NCBI GenBank assembly: GCA_030844895.1
Contig: CM061224.1
Span: 78,906,127 to 78,970,126, forward strand
From: Ambrosia x helenae
Taxonomy: Eukaryota; Streptophyta; Magnoliopsida; Asterales; Asteraceae
Direction: 5' to 3'
Length of the DNA stretch: 64,000 nt
Position 1 is the first letter of the stretch. Each line of letters starts with the position of its first letter. The notes beneath the pieces were generated by a model that was not told the origin of the DNA, searched no databases, and saw only the letters and a list, made by a program, of their open reading frames with translations. The translations under genes and the position numbers were made by a program. Shown in pieces: positions 35,126 through 46,899 of the stretch.

Positions 35126-37940
35126 TGATTAAAGGGGCTTGAACTATTACACGGTGTGAAGTTCACATCGCTGTAAACGCCCCTAAAGGGTTTGAACCAT
35201 AATTGTTGCCATTGTTATCATTTAATATGAAAATAAATAAATATATAATTACCCTAACATTACTTATTTAAGGTGTGCCTTGAATATATTAGTCAGGGCT
35301 AACCCAGTATCCAGTTACTAAACAAATGAAACATGCTAATTGGGAATATAAGCTTAGTTTCTGAGACGCAAAAAGTTTCGGTCTTGAGTCGATTATTTAC
35401 ATCTAAGATCGCTTAAACCAAGATAGATTATTTGAATTCTTTTATTGCTGGGAAAAGCTTACAGGACCACATAAACAGTTAACATTAATCAAGTTTTTAA
35501 TTAGAATATGTAGGATAAAGAAGGGGAAATGATAAAGCGATTTGAATCTTTGTCGCTAATAAACAAAAGCTAGAGAGTGATATATAGAAGTCTAAAGAAT
35601 CAAGCTTTTACGTGAGTCGAGAAATGCTTACCTGATCTAAATGTACTTAATAATAACATGCTAAACCATACACAGTTATATCAAATATACCAAACGACTC
35701 CATTGTTTTCCGAGCCACACACAACCAGCTCCCAATTAGCCACCTTTTCTTTTCGTCTCTCTACACTTTCCATTTCCCTCTCTAAGTTCTCTACAAAAAC
35801 TTAAGGTTTCTTGATTAATGGCAAGTTAGACTTTAGTAATATAACATTGACAAATAAATATCCACATTTTTTTACAAACGCATTCTAATCGTACACTACT
35901 TTTATTAACCACCTACATCTTATCTTGTAGGATTTGAACCTTTTCGCCTCTTGGATAGTGAGAGACACTTTACTACCATGATGTTCTTTGGGGACAAACA
36001 ATAATCTATAGCTGTAATGTGACACGGATTTGTTTTCAGAAACGGACTGGATGTCAAACAGGTCTCCTTATCGGTTCACTGGTCCGACCGGATATAAGAA
36101 CCGGATGGTGTCGTAAAATTAATAAGGTAAATTTTGAATAAATATTAAAAAAAAAATCCGGCTCAACCCTTTATCCAGCCGGGTTCTAAGTCCGACCGAC
36201 GGTTCACCGATCCAACCCTCGGTTCACTGCACACCCATTCCAATACCTTCACTCGGACCACACCCATTCCAATACCTTGACCCTTACTGGCCGGCCCGGT
36301 CAAGGTTTTAAAATACTTTCATTGGTCAAAAACAATCTAAATCTAATATAATGGTAACTTCATCTGCCTCTAACCTTCATTTTTATTATTTCAAAACAAT
36401 CTACAATATTTTGATAAAGATGAAAAAAAGCAATAACTTTTTAATCATGCACAAGCAGATTTAGTTACTTTTCTTTCATAGTGAAATTACACTATTATTT
36501 GTGAGTATGAACTATTATGGGTAATATCTTGAACTAATAAAACCTTATTTGCCCTCATGATACTTAAATATTAAGTAACCTCATGAACTGAATCTAAGCC
36601 AAGTCGTTATTTTTCCCTCCCTCTACGGGTTAATGTGTGGTAGATTTGTTAGTTGGGTAAGTAATGCTTTATTGGGGAAGGGGTGTACGTGTTGTGTGGC
36701 TTGTTGGTCCTTTCTATAAAGCAAAAATCTAAGTTTGCCAGATTCCTTTCTTTTTAGACTGCAAAAATCACTCTTTCATAATACATGTTCTTTTCTTTTC
36801 CTCATCTATTTTGAAACATTGCCCTTCACTTTACTTTTGGTAATTATGGGTGTGGAAGATTTGCTATTAAAATACACTCTCTTTTACTTTTTCAACACAC
36901 GGTGTGTTGTTTTAACCTCATTATCATTCATCATTAACCTCTTTATCTCTTGTAAACATGTACAGAAATTCATAAATGTTGAAATATATATGAATGTTTT
37001 GGGGTTTTGAACTCTTTTTTAAATATTTGTAACAACAAGAAAGACTTGCTATATATAGTCTAGTATTTATAGATCTTATTATTGCAAAATTATTACAATA
37101 TAAAATATTATTTGATGATGACCACTCCTCAACTTACATTTCAACTTTGTAATAGTTATGGGGAGAAACCCTTTTGTATGCATATAGTTTTCCCATTGCA
37201 TTTTCACAATGAGATTGTATCAAACTCAAACCGCAATTAATTTCACATTTTTTCAGAAGATCCTCAAGGGTGCGCGCAAGAAATTATAGCAACTTAAAAG
37301 ATAATTAAAACCTAGTTAAGCTATAAAAAAAAATAGTGAAGATATTAGACAAAGAATAGATTTAATTTAGTGAGCTAATTAACTAGATAAAAACTTAAGC
37401 ACACTTCTTTCTTGTTATATGAAAAAAAAAAAAGACACAAAATTTACTACCAAAAGCTTGGAGGAATTCTTCGGTGTATTAAAGAATCTTCATATAGTCG
37501 CATAATCAATTTGATCACATATTCTCATAACATTTACATCTCATCCCGGAAATTAACCTCATCCCTATCATTTGTGAATGAACTTAGGGCTTTCACCATA
37601 TCCTATACTCAATCCCATTTGCCAAAACGATTTACCAAAGCGTTAACTAAATTTAAAGACCCACTTACTATTCTCTATAATTAAGGATTCACTATTCTTT
37701 TACCATATTTTATGATTTCTAAATAGAAAAAAGACATGAGGAACGAAATGTGTGTCTTTTATAAAAGATGAACAAACTCTTTAGATAAAGATGTTTTTTG
37801 GCTAAATTATAGGGACCGAGATGAAGAACCAAATGTGAATGCTAAATAATCCTCGTTTATAACCAAGTTAGCATTTGGTTCTATAACTTGTTAAAATCTA
37901 CCATTGCTATGTGTGTATTTGCTAATTAAATATAAATCAA
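35126..37940. other. Intergenic DNA, no gene supported
   Basis: A+T-rich DNA between the Helitron end and the CACTA element. A patch at about 36040-36300 is rich in CCGGTTC/GACCGG words (GGTTCACCGATCC, GTCCGACCGA), typical of degenerate plant MITEs. It contains two copies of CACACCCATTCCAATACCTT (about 36231 and 36262). No open frame shows family motifs. Confidence 0.4.
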
Positions 37941-38789
37941 CACTACTACAAAACTAAGCATTTGTCACCAAAATTTGCTACCGAAAAACAAGGTAGCAAA
38001 TTTTAAAATGTTTTTATAATAACTTAGTAGTAAGGTAGCTAAGTCGTGGCAAATAATATACAAAAAATTATAAAAACAAATCTTATCTGCCCTGAATCTA
38101 ATCTCCCCTAATCTATCCCCAATCTAATCCCATCGACCTTCCGCCTAAACCTAAATCTCCATCAATCCATCGTAACCTCCATTGATGGATCCGTCATAGA
38201 TAGATTCATCTGAGTAATCATCGTCACTGAAGCTATAGATCCACCATTTAATCCGCCATAGATCGATTCATATAAGCAGGTATTGTTTATTATCCATTGA
38301 TTCATATGAGTTTTAGGGATTAAATCATATACTCACGCAGATTATCGTTGAATGCAATTATATTATCATCTTCAGATGAAAATGAACAGTGCCTGCTCAG
38401 ATAACCCATTATGTTGAATTGATTGTGCTGAATGAAATTATCAATTGGTTGAATGCAATTATATTATTAATTTATAAACAGTGATATATAAATTACTAGA
38501 TATATTAGTGGTAACATGTTTGAAATTATCACGTTCATGTTTATGAATGAAATTATCACTGTTTTTGTGTATATATTGCTGAATTGATTGTGTTGACTTT
38601 GTACATTGACTTGTTGAATGACAAACTAAATAAAGTGATTGAGAACTACTAATTAATTAAACATCTGTGTTCTATGTTTTAGATTGTAATTCACGGATTT
38701 GTATAGTTAAAATTCATACTCAATAGTAGGTTTTACCATTTATGATAGAGATTATCATTGTTTTGCGTATAAATTGTTTGAATTGGCTG

Positions 38790-39050
38790 TCTTGACCTTG
38801 TAAGGTTCGGTACCCTACCTGTATCAAAAGTACCGATGCTGAAAATGTCAAAAATTGGTACCAGTACTGGTAGTGAAAGTACGGTATGGTACTCAATAGT
38901 AAAATGTTGGTAAAATACCTACCGTACCAAACCGGTACCGAACCGAAAGTACTGCTCCTGAAAAACGTAAAAAAAATGGGTAACGAATTTGTACCAAAAT
39001 TCAATCTGTATTGTATGGTTCGATACTGGTACTGAACTGCTCATCCCTAC
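38790..39050. repeat. GGTACCG-rich patch, probable degenerate MITE
   Basis: Within the CACTA element, about 260 bp dense in GGTACC and its near relatives (TTCGGTACC, CCGGTACCGAACC, TTGGTACCAGTACTGG) in both orientations, unlike its A+T-rich flanks. It looks like a small nested foldback element; exact ends and TSD were not found. Confidence 0.4.
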
Positions 39051-39654
39051 ATTTAGTCATTTAGAATATTCAACAATAACATCTACGATGTTCTATATTC
39101 TAGATTGTAATTTGTAGAGTTAAATTCTATACTCTATGTTAGTTTTAGCATTTACAAAAGAAATTATCATTGTTCCAGTCATATGTTGTAAAAAAGCTTA
39201 TTATTGTGTAGTTGTAAATAATTTGTAGCTTGTGAAATATTCATTCATTTCTTTGATAATGGCCTATTTCTTAGTAATCACTCATGTGTCATCAATGAAT
39301 TAGAATCGCTTTGTTTTAGATGAATTGAAACTTTGAAAGGATATTATGTTTTACAAAGAGTGTTATTGAATGTATAGGTAATTCTAATTCATGTTTTTGA
39401 TAGCTTCTGCCACTTTGTTTTTATAGCTTCTAATTCAGAATTATATGTTTTAACACACTGAGCGCCTTCTCTAATCATTCTAATTCCAAATATTTAACTA
39501 AAGGGAAGAAAGTCACATTTGAAATACCTTGTTAGTATGAATATGTGAAGCCTGTGTAATAGAAGACAAATCCAAGTAAAAATGTTGATTTTGTTATGAA
39601 AACATGCGTTAACTTGTATTGAATTGATTCTACGGTTGTAGTTAGCTATGATGG

Positions 39655-39871
39655 ATGGAATCACAAACTAATTACGTGTGGAGAGTTATAAATGAAATGT
39701 TCAGCCAATGGAAGATACCTGAAACTTTAGTAACACGGATGGGATGGAACATAAGCGGAGAACCATGCAGTGGTGTTGCTTTGGAAGCTACCAGCTTTGA
39801 TTTACCAACTTACAATCCCGGCATCATATGTGATTGTAATTTTCCCAATTCTACTTGCCACATTACTCAAC
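39655..39871 (+). pseudogene. Captured fragment of an LRR receptor kinase (subfamily VIII-like)
   Basis: Encodes VWRVINEMFSQWKIPETLV and WNISGEPCSGVALEATSFDL, then PTYNPGIICDCNFPNSTCHI, ending at a GTAAGT donor (39872). This resembles the extracellular N-terminal segment of At1g56130-like LRR kinases, with paired Cys before the repeats. It lacks the rest of the gene and joins no complete frame. Assignment is from motif recall. Confidence 0.6.
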
Positions 39872-40061
39872 TGTAAGTGCGCCGTTATCTCGCTTCTTTC
39901 GCCTCCACATGAACTTTAGAAACAACTTCTGTTACGATTACAACTGTTACTTGTATGTAATATTGTATCTTTTGACAATTGTTATCAGCAAAATCAATTG
40001 TTGGTATTTTTTTGACAATCGTTATCAGCAAAATCAATTGTTGGTATTTTTTTATTGGCAT

Positions 40062-40880
40062 AGGGACCTATCGAACAACAAAATCAGTGGTTCAATTCCT
40101 TCTCCACTTGGTGATTTGGAACATCTGTTAAAAATGTAAGTTTGCTGTTTAATATCATGTTTCGGTTCTTGGTAGGCCTTTGTTGTCACTTGTTATTTTT
40201 TTTTTTGTTGAAAAATAACAGGAATCTGAGCCGGAACGAGTTGAATGGATATTTACCAGCCGAGTTTGGCAACTTAAGAAGTGTCATGGAAATGTAAGTG
40301 ATCATATGGTATTGCATTAGTTTCTCGCAGTACACGACAAGTTGATAATATTACCTGTCCTCTTTTTTCTTTGCAGAGATATTTCTTACAATCTTCTCTT
40401 TGGTGTACTTCTGCGAGAGCTTGGTCAACTTCAGAATTTATTCATGCTGTACGTCGTTACAGGGCGTGATATTTTAAACAGAATCATGAAAGCAGCCATC
40501 TTCTTAGTGTGTTATACCTCTATGGTCATGTTCATGTCAGAAATGTATCATATAACAATCTGGTTGGAGATATTCCCAATGGCAATAACTTCTCAAAATT
40601 TCACTCGATAGGTATGAAACCGGACTTTCTACTAATGTACGATGTATACATAGCAAAATTCGATATACAATAATAGTGCACATTCCCGATGCAGCTTTCT
40701 TGCCAATCCTGGTCTTTGCAGCAGTTCTCTAAGTTCTTATATAATGGGGACTATTGGCTACATTGACCCTGAATATGCCCGTACTTCGCGTCTCACTGAG
40801 AAATCTGATGTCTACAGCTATGGGGTTGTTTTACTTGAACTGCTTACTCGAAGGAAAGCTGTTGATAATGAGTCAAACAC
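40062..40880 (+). pseudogene. Captured ERECTA-like receptor kinase fragments
   Basis: Three consecutive 72-bp exons with AG/GT borders (40062-40135, 40221-40292, 40378-40448) each encode one leucine-rich repeat: DLSNNKISGSIPSPLGDLEH, NLSRNELNGYLPAEFGNLRS, and a diverged third. They are followed by NVSYNNLVGDIPNGNNFSKF (about 40535-40613) and LANPGLCSS (about 40693). The sequence then jumps to kinase subdomain VIII onward (MGTIGYIDPEYARTSRLTEK...VVLLELLTRRKAVDNESN, about 40733-40880). The membrane segment and kinase N-lobe are absent, an internal deletion. Exon phase and motifs match the ERECTA family of developmental receptors. Non-functional. Confidence 0.78.
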
Positions 40881-41069
40881 TCAAACCTCCATCATTTGGT
40901 CAGTCTTCTTGTCATAGCTTTCTTTTCATGTAATTTGTAGTGGTTGCTAAATGGGTCGTGTTCACATGTTGTAATAAAGGAAGTGTGTTTTGAGAGTGAT
41001 GATATGGTATGCAATAATCACGCTGTTCTGTTTAGTTACATTTATGCCTTTTTTTTTGTTTGTTTTCAG

Positions 41070-41400
41070 ATTGCTGCGTTTATCGCTGAACCAGTTATGG
41101 GAGCAGGAGGTGTGATACTTCCTCCTAAAACATACTTGGAGAAGGTTACGTTGACTTTTAAGTTGAACAACATTTGACCCTATGCTCAATCGATTGCTCG
41201 TTTTGCATATTTTTATTTCTTTTATTTCTTTTATTTGTGCAGATTCAAGCTGTTGTAAAAAAATATGACATTTTATTCATTGCTGATGAGGTACTTTCTA
41301 TTTTACTAATTTCCCGCCTGCATGACACCCTTCCGAATCAGTATTGTATACGATTTACAGGTAATCTGTGGCTTCGGAAGGCCATATGGTGTGTTTGACA
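41070..41400 (+). pseudogene. Captured class III aminotransferase (GABA-transaminase-like) fragment
   Basis: Three exon pieces with splice borders: about 41070-41141 (IAAFIAEPVMGAGGVILPPK), about 41243-41290 (IQAVVKKYDILFIADE) and from about 41361 (VICGFGRPYGVF). Together these cover the PLP-binding Asp region (ADEV) of class III aminotransferases, closest in my recall to plant GABA transaminase. Only the middle of the enzyme is present; the active-site Lys is missing. Confidence 0.7.
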
Positions 41401-41571
41401 TTTGTAGTATTGTGTATAGATTTTAGAGTTGGCTAACAGCATTACTATGTTAAGAATAGGAAACTGACTGAACTAAGTTCTATTGTGTCAAACGGCTCAT
41501 TTGGGCCAAATAAGTAAAAGTTGCCTAAATCTTAGTGTAAAAGTTGGCTAATAGCATTGGTTGTTTTGTAG

Positions 41572-41742
41572 ATTGAGAAGCTAAACGAGGTTATCAATAA
41601 CCTCGTCAAGGAAAAGGAAGAAGATAAAGAAAGGTTCAATGGAATCATAGGAGAGATGGGGGCTCAAATGGAAAAAGATAAAGTGAAGAAAGATGCAATG
41701 CTCGTTAGGATGATGAAGATCGAGGCTAGGTTTACAACTTAG
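41572..41742 (+). pseudogene. Short charged coiled-coil terminal exon in the CACTA element
   Basis: After a TAG acceptor, an open frame encodes IEKLNEVINNLVKEKEEDKE...MGAQMEKDKVKKDAMLVRMM and stops at 41740-41742. It is a heptad-like charged helix. The position near the 3' end fits a last exon of a CACTA-encoded TnpA-like protein, but capture from another gene is also possible. Confidence 0.4.
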
Positions 41743-41754
41743 GTTATTTGAATG

Positions 41755-42245
41755 TTTGGATTTTCGTTATTTCAATGATTTGGATTTGGGTTATTTGAAT
41801 GATTTGGATTTGGTTTATTTGAGTGATTTGGATTTGGTTTATTTGAATGATTTGGATTTGGGTTACAATTTTGATTTTGAAATTTCATAAATGATAGCAA
41901 AGTGGTGACAAAAAACGGTAACCAAGTGGTAACAAAAAGCGGTAGCAAAACGGTGACAAAAAAGGGTAAAACCGGTGGCGAAGCGGTGACAAAAGGGTAA
42001 AAATGGTAGCAAAGTGGTGACAAAAAGCGGTAGCAAAATGGTGACAAAAGGCGGTAGCAAGGTGGTGACAAAAAGCGGTGGCAAAACGGTGGCAAATAAA
42101 CGGTAGCAAAACAGTAGCAAAAAATAATACGGTAGCAAAACGGTTGCAATAGGGCAATTGCCATGTGTGATTTTGCTACTGAGTTTTTTGGTAGCAACGT
42201 GGTGGCAAAAGAGCAATTGCGACCGTTTTGCGACCGAAAATACGG
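41755..42245 (+). repeat. CACTA 3' subterminal repeat array
   Basis: First, four to five copies of TTTGAATGATTTGGATTTGG (about 41755-41870). Then some twenty copies of a short unit of the type CGGTAGCAAAACGGTGACAA (about 41890-42245). Such arrays are the transposase-binding regions of CACTA elements. The 5' end has only a short relative (TTTGCTACCG, about 37975). Confidence 0.8.
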
Positions 42246-42272
42246 TAGCAAAAGCCCTATTCTCTAGTAGTG

Positions 42273-42649
42273 CAAGCTAGCTAGTCCCTCTTTAATGACA
42301 CGTATAAATTCTCAAAATAAGAGCTGGATGTAGCATAATCTAAAGTGCATATTGTCCATGGAAATATCAGCTGCTCAATGTCAGTATTATAGCATAATCA
42401 ACACATAGTATCACACAATCACACACATTGGTAGAATACTTTCCAAAGTATAAGGAAACTCTCATACACAATAAGAAAATAAACCAACACCATATAGTAC
42501 TATAACATTAAACTGAACATAACAAGGTATACCTACCATAGATTCTCCTGCAGTTCTTCAGCGACGAAACGTTGTGACGCGGAATCTTAATTAATCCAAG
42601 TTAAATCACTTTGATAAGATGCATCATGATTCAACTAAATCATGTTTTG
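42273..42649. other. Dof 3' flank between CACTA end and stop codon
   Basis: Noncoding, 377 bp. It contains the CAA target duplication at 42273-42275 and should contain the 3'UTR and polyadenylation region of the Dof gene on the minus strand. Confidence 0.5.
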
Positions 42650-43880
42650 TTATAGGAAATGTGTTTTTGAGCTTGATGTGGTGACACCAGGAAATTCTGT
42701 CCACGAATTTCCAGCCCATGGTTGTGGATTGGTGTTTTCCATCATACCCAAAAACTGTCTCGATAGATTTATGCCTGGATTGTCTTCAGCCTTTACTGGT
42801 GGATCGCGATCAATTCGAGGGTTTTCAATGCCCGAGTTGTTGTCTAAACTTGTTTCTCCTCCAACCATCAAAGACGATTGCGCCTCAACACCTTCGGTAT
42901 GGAAGTTAAAGGGATTAGTGTTGTTTGGTACTTCAAATCCAGGCAAGAAAGGGAGTCTCCAGTTCTCTCCACCTCCAATTGATAAAATGTTGTTGAAATT
43001 GCTACCATTTCCTATTTGAAAGTTTCTTATTTCACTTGGAGGAAGAAATCCAGCAATGGTTGAGCTAAGATTGCCACCAACATGACTGCCATATTGGCTA
43101 AGAGAACTCATGAAGGGTAAGTGAAGTGAAGGTGGATGTGGGATTTGTGTACTTGTCATGTTATCCGAGCTAGTTCTTGGTGGACTTACACTTAGCGATT
43201 TAGGCCCCGATTGGCTTGGGGATTTCGAGCTTCGGCTTTTGCTACTTCGCTTGTTTCTCCTGCAGCCGCCACCAACCGGAACATTTCTCAAAGCTCCTCC
43301 TCTAGTCCAGTAACGCCGACACGTCTTGCAAAAGTGTCTAGGCTGTGTAAGGCTATAATTATTGAAGTAGCAAAACTTTGTGTTGGTTGAATCACATCTT
43401 GGGCAGTTTAGACCAGGCTCGGGTAAGGGTAGTTTAGCTAACCTGGCTCGATCCACCATAGATCCTGGTTTGATCGAGCCTTCTCCATCTCCTGTTCCGC
43501 CTCCACCAACAATTTGTGAAGGTGGAACAGGAGGAGACTGGACATTAGGGTTTTCACCCTGGCTAGCACCAACACCTCCAATTCCAACTCCTTGATGATT
43601 TGATTGAGTAAACTGATCAAAACAATAACATAATAAGATAAAAAGTAAACAAAGCAAACAAAGGATATGAATTTAAACTTTAAAAATTATGGTATATTCA
43701 AGAAGAGATTTTAAAGAGGAATATGAATGAGCATATATAATCTTTTTCATATAAAGCTTTAACCTTTTACTTTGATTGGATGAAGAAACACTTAATATCA
43801 AAAGAAAGAAGTCTTAAAAATCAAACCTGATGAGGCCAATTGTGGTTATCAAGATAGGGTGGAACAGATGAGAAAACCAT
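42650..43880 (-). CDS. Dof zinc-finger transcription factor (Dof5.1/Dof2.4-like), two exons
   Basis: Plant-specific nuclear DNA-binding protein that recognises AAAG sites. Exon 1: 43880-43827, MVFSSVPPYLDNHNWPHQ. A 214-bp GT-AG intron (43826-43613, phase 0) follows. Exon 2: 43612-42650. The predicted protein is 338 residues. The Dof finger starts CPRCDSTNTKFCYFNNYSL, continues CKTCRRYWTRGGALRNVPVG and ends in a basic RRNKR tail; all four Cys ligands are present. The rest is Ser/Asn/Gly-rich, with a C-terminal VKAEDNPGINLSRQFLG segment. The conserved first exon MVFSS(V/I)PPYLD and the single intron place it with Arabidopsis Dof5.1, Dof2.4 and Dof3.6. No breaks are seen; it is the only apparently intact host gene here. 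Confidence 0.95.
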
Positions 43881-45080
43881 GATATAAATTAGAGGCTTCT
43901 TTTTCTCTTTTAGAAAGGTTTCAAGGTTTTTTTGGAAATATATGGAGGTGGGGAATCAAAAACAAGAGAATAAAACATAGAGATGAGAAGGAGAGGGGAA
44001 GTGAAGGATAAAAGGAAGTGGCTTTTGTTTTGCATAATTTTGTATTTATTTTTATTTACAATTTTGCATCTTACTTTTTGTATTTATTAATATAATTAGG
44101 GTTTTTGGGAGTGAGTGGAGGAAGTTTCTTAGCCTTTAAGCTTTCTCAGTTACACACTGTGACACACACCACATTAGTGCTTGGGTAAAAAAGAGACCTT
44201 GACCCCTCCATGCATATATACATATATATATATATACACACACATCTTATGTATCTATATGTGCATGCATGAAAAAGAAAAAAAATATAAAAATATATAA
44301 AGTGATTGTGAGAGAGATAGGTGAATATATGCATATGCATATGCATGTAAAAGTGTGTGTGTGAAATTTCACTTTCTTGATCTATGTGATATAGGTGGCA
44401 TGTTGGTAGTGGAATCAAATCTGTTAAGTAATTATTCGTAAACTGCAAAATCTGGAGAATGCCACTGCGGATTTTCGTCAATGCCACGTAGATTACTATA
44501 CGTCTCCTTCATAAAATATATACTAATTAATATTTTTAAATAATTCATAATTGAATAATAATATTGGTTAACATATTTCATATATCTCCTGTTACTAGTG
44601 ATGGTCCTAATCTTTGATTATCAGATTATGTCTTTGGGTAAAAGAAAATATATCGAATGTAAGTAAAAGAACATACATGCTTTACTTATTAAGAGTAATT
44701 GCAAGAACACAAACAAAACTTGATTCAATTAACAGTTCAGCAAGCTTTATAAAAAAAATAATATCGGAGTGCTTTCAAATTTTAACTCACTAACACTACA
44801 AAACTAATAACTTTCATCGATGGATAGATATATGTAAGTAAAGAATATGGACACCAACGGTAAATCGGTAATTCAAGAAGGTTAAACGTCTTTAAACTAG
44901 CTTTGCTCTTTTATCGTGCAAAAATACTCACTCTTAACTTTTTCTCTCACAAAAATTTACATCTATTGATCTATTTAGATCACAAAGAAGTGGTATATGT
45001 TAGTTTTGTTACCATCGTTATTATCATCATATAACACGACTAGATCGAGAACAAACCATGATCTTAGGGGGACAGGGCGC
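43881..45080 (-). promoter_or_regulatory. Upstream region of the Dof gene with microsatellites
   Basis: A purine-rich (minus strand: pyrimidine-rich) stretch next to the ATG (43890-44000) is probably 5'UTR. Farther upstream are a (TA)n/(CA)n tract (about 44215-44245) and GCATATGCATATGCATATGC-type repeats (about 44326-44348). No coding sequence is seen. Specific promoter elements cannot be assigned with confidence. Confidence 0.4.
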
Positions 45081-45410
45081 CTACCGAATTGTCCACAGGT
45101 ACCAACTATCAGCACGGTAACACCACTGCCACCCACGCTGGTAGTGATCTAGTCGACCGTTTTGTTGGTTCTGTTTACCGTGCTGGTACCGATTGTTTTG
45201 TTGTTTTTATAAAATGCAAAATTTTCAGTTTACCTCCCGTGTGTTTTAGTGTTTTTTTATTTTTACCGTTTGTTTTATATGTTTACCGTTTAAATAAATA
45301 AAAAACATAAATAAAAAACATTTCATTAAAACATAAATATTAAACATAAATAATATTAAAGATAAAAAAAATACTTTAAAACATAGAAAAAAAACTTAAA
45401 GTTGGCGCAA

Positions 45411-46165
45411 CAATGCTTCGACATGGTTGAAATCGTTGCAGTATCGCGCCACGAACTCATAGTTTTTTTTTTGGAAGGTGAATTACTTTGTTGTTGTAGA
45501 GATCATCACAATACCCCAGACGGAGATCCCGTAGCCACTCTACAATGGTCAGACTATGTTGTCTTAACCGGTTCCACGCTGACGCGAGAGTGGCCGGCCC
45601 ACAAGCGAGTCGAGGCTGCGCATAAGGGACATTAAGGATTCCACCCGGAAAATTACCCGCCACCTGCCACTTGACAGATGTTATACCCTCCACACGAGGC
45701 AAACCTATATGGAGTAAATGCACGGTAATAGAAAACCAGGGGGCCATCAGAATCGCACCTGACCAAAGAGGGTAGGTGCAACCATCACTTGGCAATGTCC
45801 TTCACAATGCCCCCAATGGGGATCGAACCCAACTCTCACCAAAGTGAGAGTGGGCCGCCTACCACTAAGCTACAATGTGAAGGATACCCACTCATAGTTA
45901 GTGAACCCGATAGCCAACTCCTCATCAAGCTCCGGATCCTCCCTCACCGTTTGCTCGTATTGGGTGGTCCACCTTTCACACTTGATATTGAGGTCGGCCC
46001 ACTTGAACTAGATGTCGCTAAACACCCGAGCCCAAAACAACTCTGGGGGGGGGGGGGGGAAGTTGGACCCTCTTCCCTAGGGAGTTGTTGAATCTCCGGG
46101 TCGTTCGACGCATCCTTGTGGCAAACCACAAGGGCCATCTCTTTCTCGTCGGTCCACGGGTTCAT
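45411..46165 (-). pseudogene. Decayed ORF (plant transposon-associated type) interrupted by a SINE
   Basis: Minus strand from 46165 encodes MNPWTDEKEMALVVCHKDAS, a proline-rich stretch, then SSSGPTSISSVKGGPPN and about EDPELDEELAIGF. After the SINE it continues as ARYCNDFNHVEALLRQL and stops near 45411. A 13-G run at about 46046-46058 and frame changes show decay. The WTDEKEMAL start recalls Myb/SANT-like proteins of plant transposons, but I am unsure. Confidence 0.4.
45465..45889 (-). mobile_element. tRNA-derived SINE, minus strand
   Basis: Minus-strand start GGGTATCCTTCACATTG, A box TAGCTTAGTGG (45872-45862), B box GGTTCGATCCC (45829-45819), and an A-rich 3' tail (CCAAAAAAAAAA, ending about 45463). 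Flanked by ACTCATAGTT at 45455-45464 and 45890-45899, a 10-bp target duplication. About 425 bp, longer than many plant SINEs. Confidence 0.8.
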
Positions 46166-46169
46166 TTTT

Positions 46170-46899
46170 TGTGTCTTTGGTTTTTTAAACCGTGGTAAAT
46201 TGTGGCTTTTAACCCCACGGTTTGATCACTTTATATACAACGACGGTGACACTGTTAGAATTAATTCATTGACCGTTTAGGTGAGTTAATTTAATTTACT
46301 CGACGGTTTCCAAGATAAACAATTATATTTGGCTGACCGTTTGGTGGGACGGTTGAAATAGTATAATTAAATGTTAAAACCGTGTAAAAATGTAAAAAAA
46401 AGTTTGGGTATTTACATGAAAATAAATAAAAAATCAGTGAAGTGCTGCCTACAAAAACGTGTTTCAATAAAGTGAATCAGTGAAGTGATGTGGGAAAGCA
46501 TGATTGGTTAAAATCAGTGAAGGAGAGAAAAAACACTAGGAAGACCCCTGATGCCCTTAAAATTAATCACAAAAGGTCTTGGGTTTATGTCCACAGACTA
46601 CAGGATTTAAAAGAAATTAACATTTCAAAAATATTAATATTTAGCAAATAAATTGCTTTTAAAAAGCACTTTATTTTCTCCTTAATTAATAACTTTCTTA
46701 TAATATCGTCGCATTGATTTAACAACAAATAATAACCGAAACAAACGAATGATGAATAATTTTATCGACCATCGAGTGTGTTGGAATATAATTCGATATG
46801 GAAGCGGCATATCTTTGATTTGTATGAAACAAGAAAGATCAAACAACAAACGAATGATGAATAATTAGAAAATCGAAACAAATGAACAAGTTTTTCCAT
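46170..46899. other. Noncoding DNA with a direct repeat
   Basis: No gene seen. Phrases around ACCGTTT and GGTTTAACC recur in both orientations (46180-46380). The string CAAACGAATGATGAATAATT occurs at about 46743 and 46847, roughly 104 bp apart, possibly flanking a small insertion. Confidence 0.35.

Larger units (their letters stand above)
37941..42272 (+). mobile_element. CACTA (En/Spm-type) transposon carrying host gene fragments
   Basis: Ends are CACTACTACAAAA (37941) and TCTCTAGTAGTG (to 42272), matching inverted CACTA termini. The 3-bp TSD CAA lies at 37938-37940 and 42273-42275. The 3' end holds a dense array of subterminal repeats, normal for CACTA elements. No transposase catalytic domain is visible, so it is non-autonomous. 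Inside lie exons with splice sites from three unrelated host genes (39655-41400), making it a multi-gene transduplicating CACTA. Confidence 0.88.

Noticed and set aside
35130..35195. AGGGGC...GCCCCT inverted ends near the Helitron boundary, possible hairpin terminator or small MITE
   Set aside because: Only six paired bases with a long loop and no target duplication; too weak to call.
36735..37010. Open frame of 91 codons with hydrophobic stretches
   Set aside because: A+T-rich composition and no recognisable motif or splice context; likely chance.
41772..42251. Overlapping long open frames with CHRFATAFCHH-like repeats
   Set aside because: They are translations of the CACTA subterminal repeat array; periodic DNA without stops in several frames, not a protein.
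45815..45875. A and B boxes suggesting a functional tRNA gene
   Set aside because: No cloverleaf with matched acceptor stems was found; the A-tail and target duplications show a SINE.
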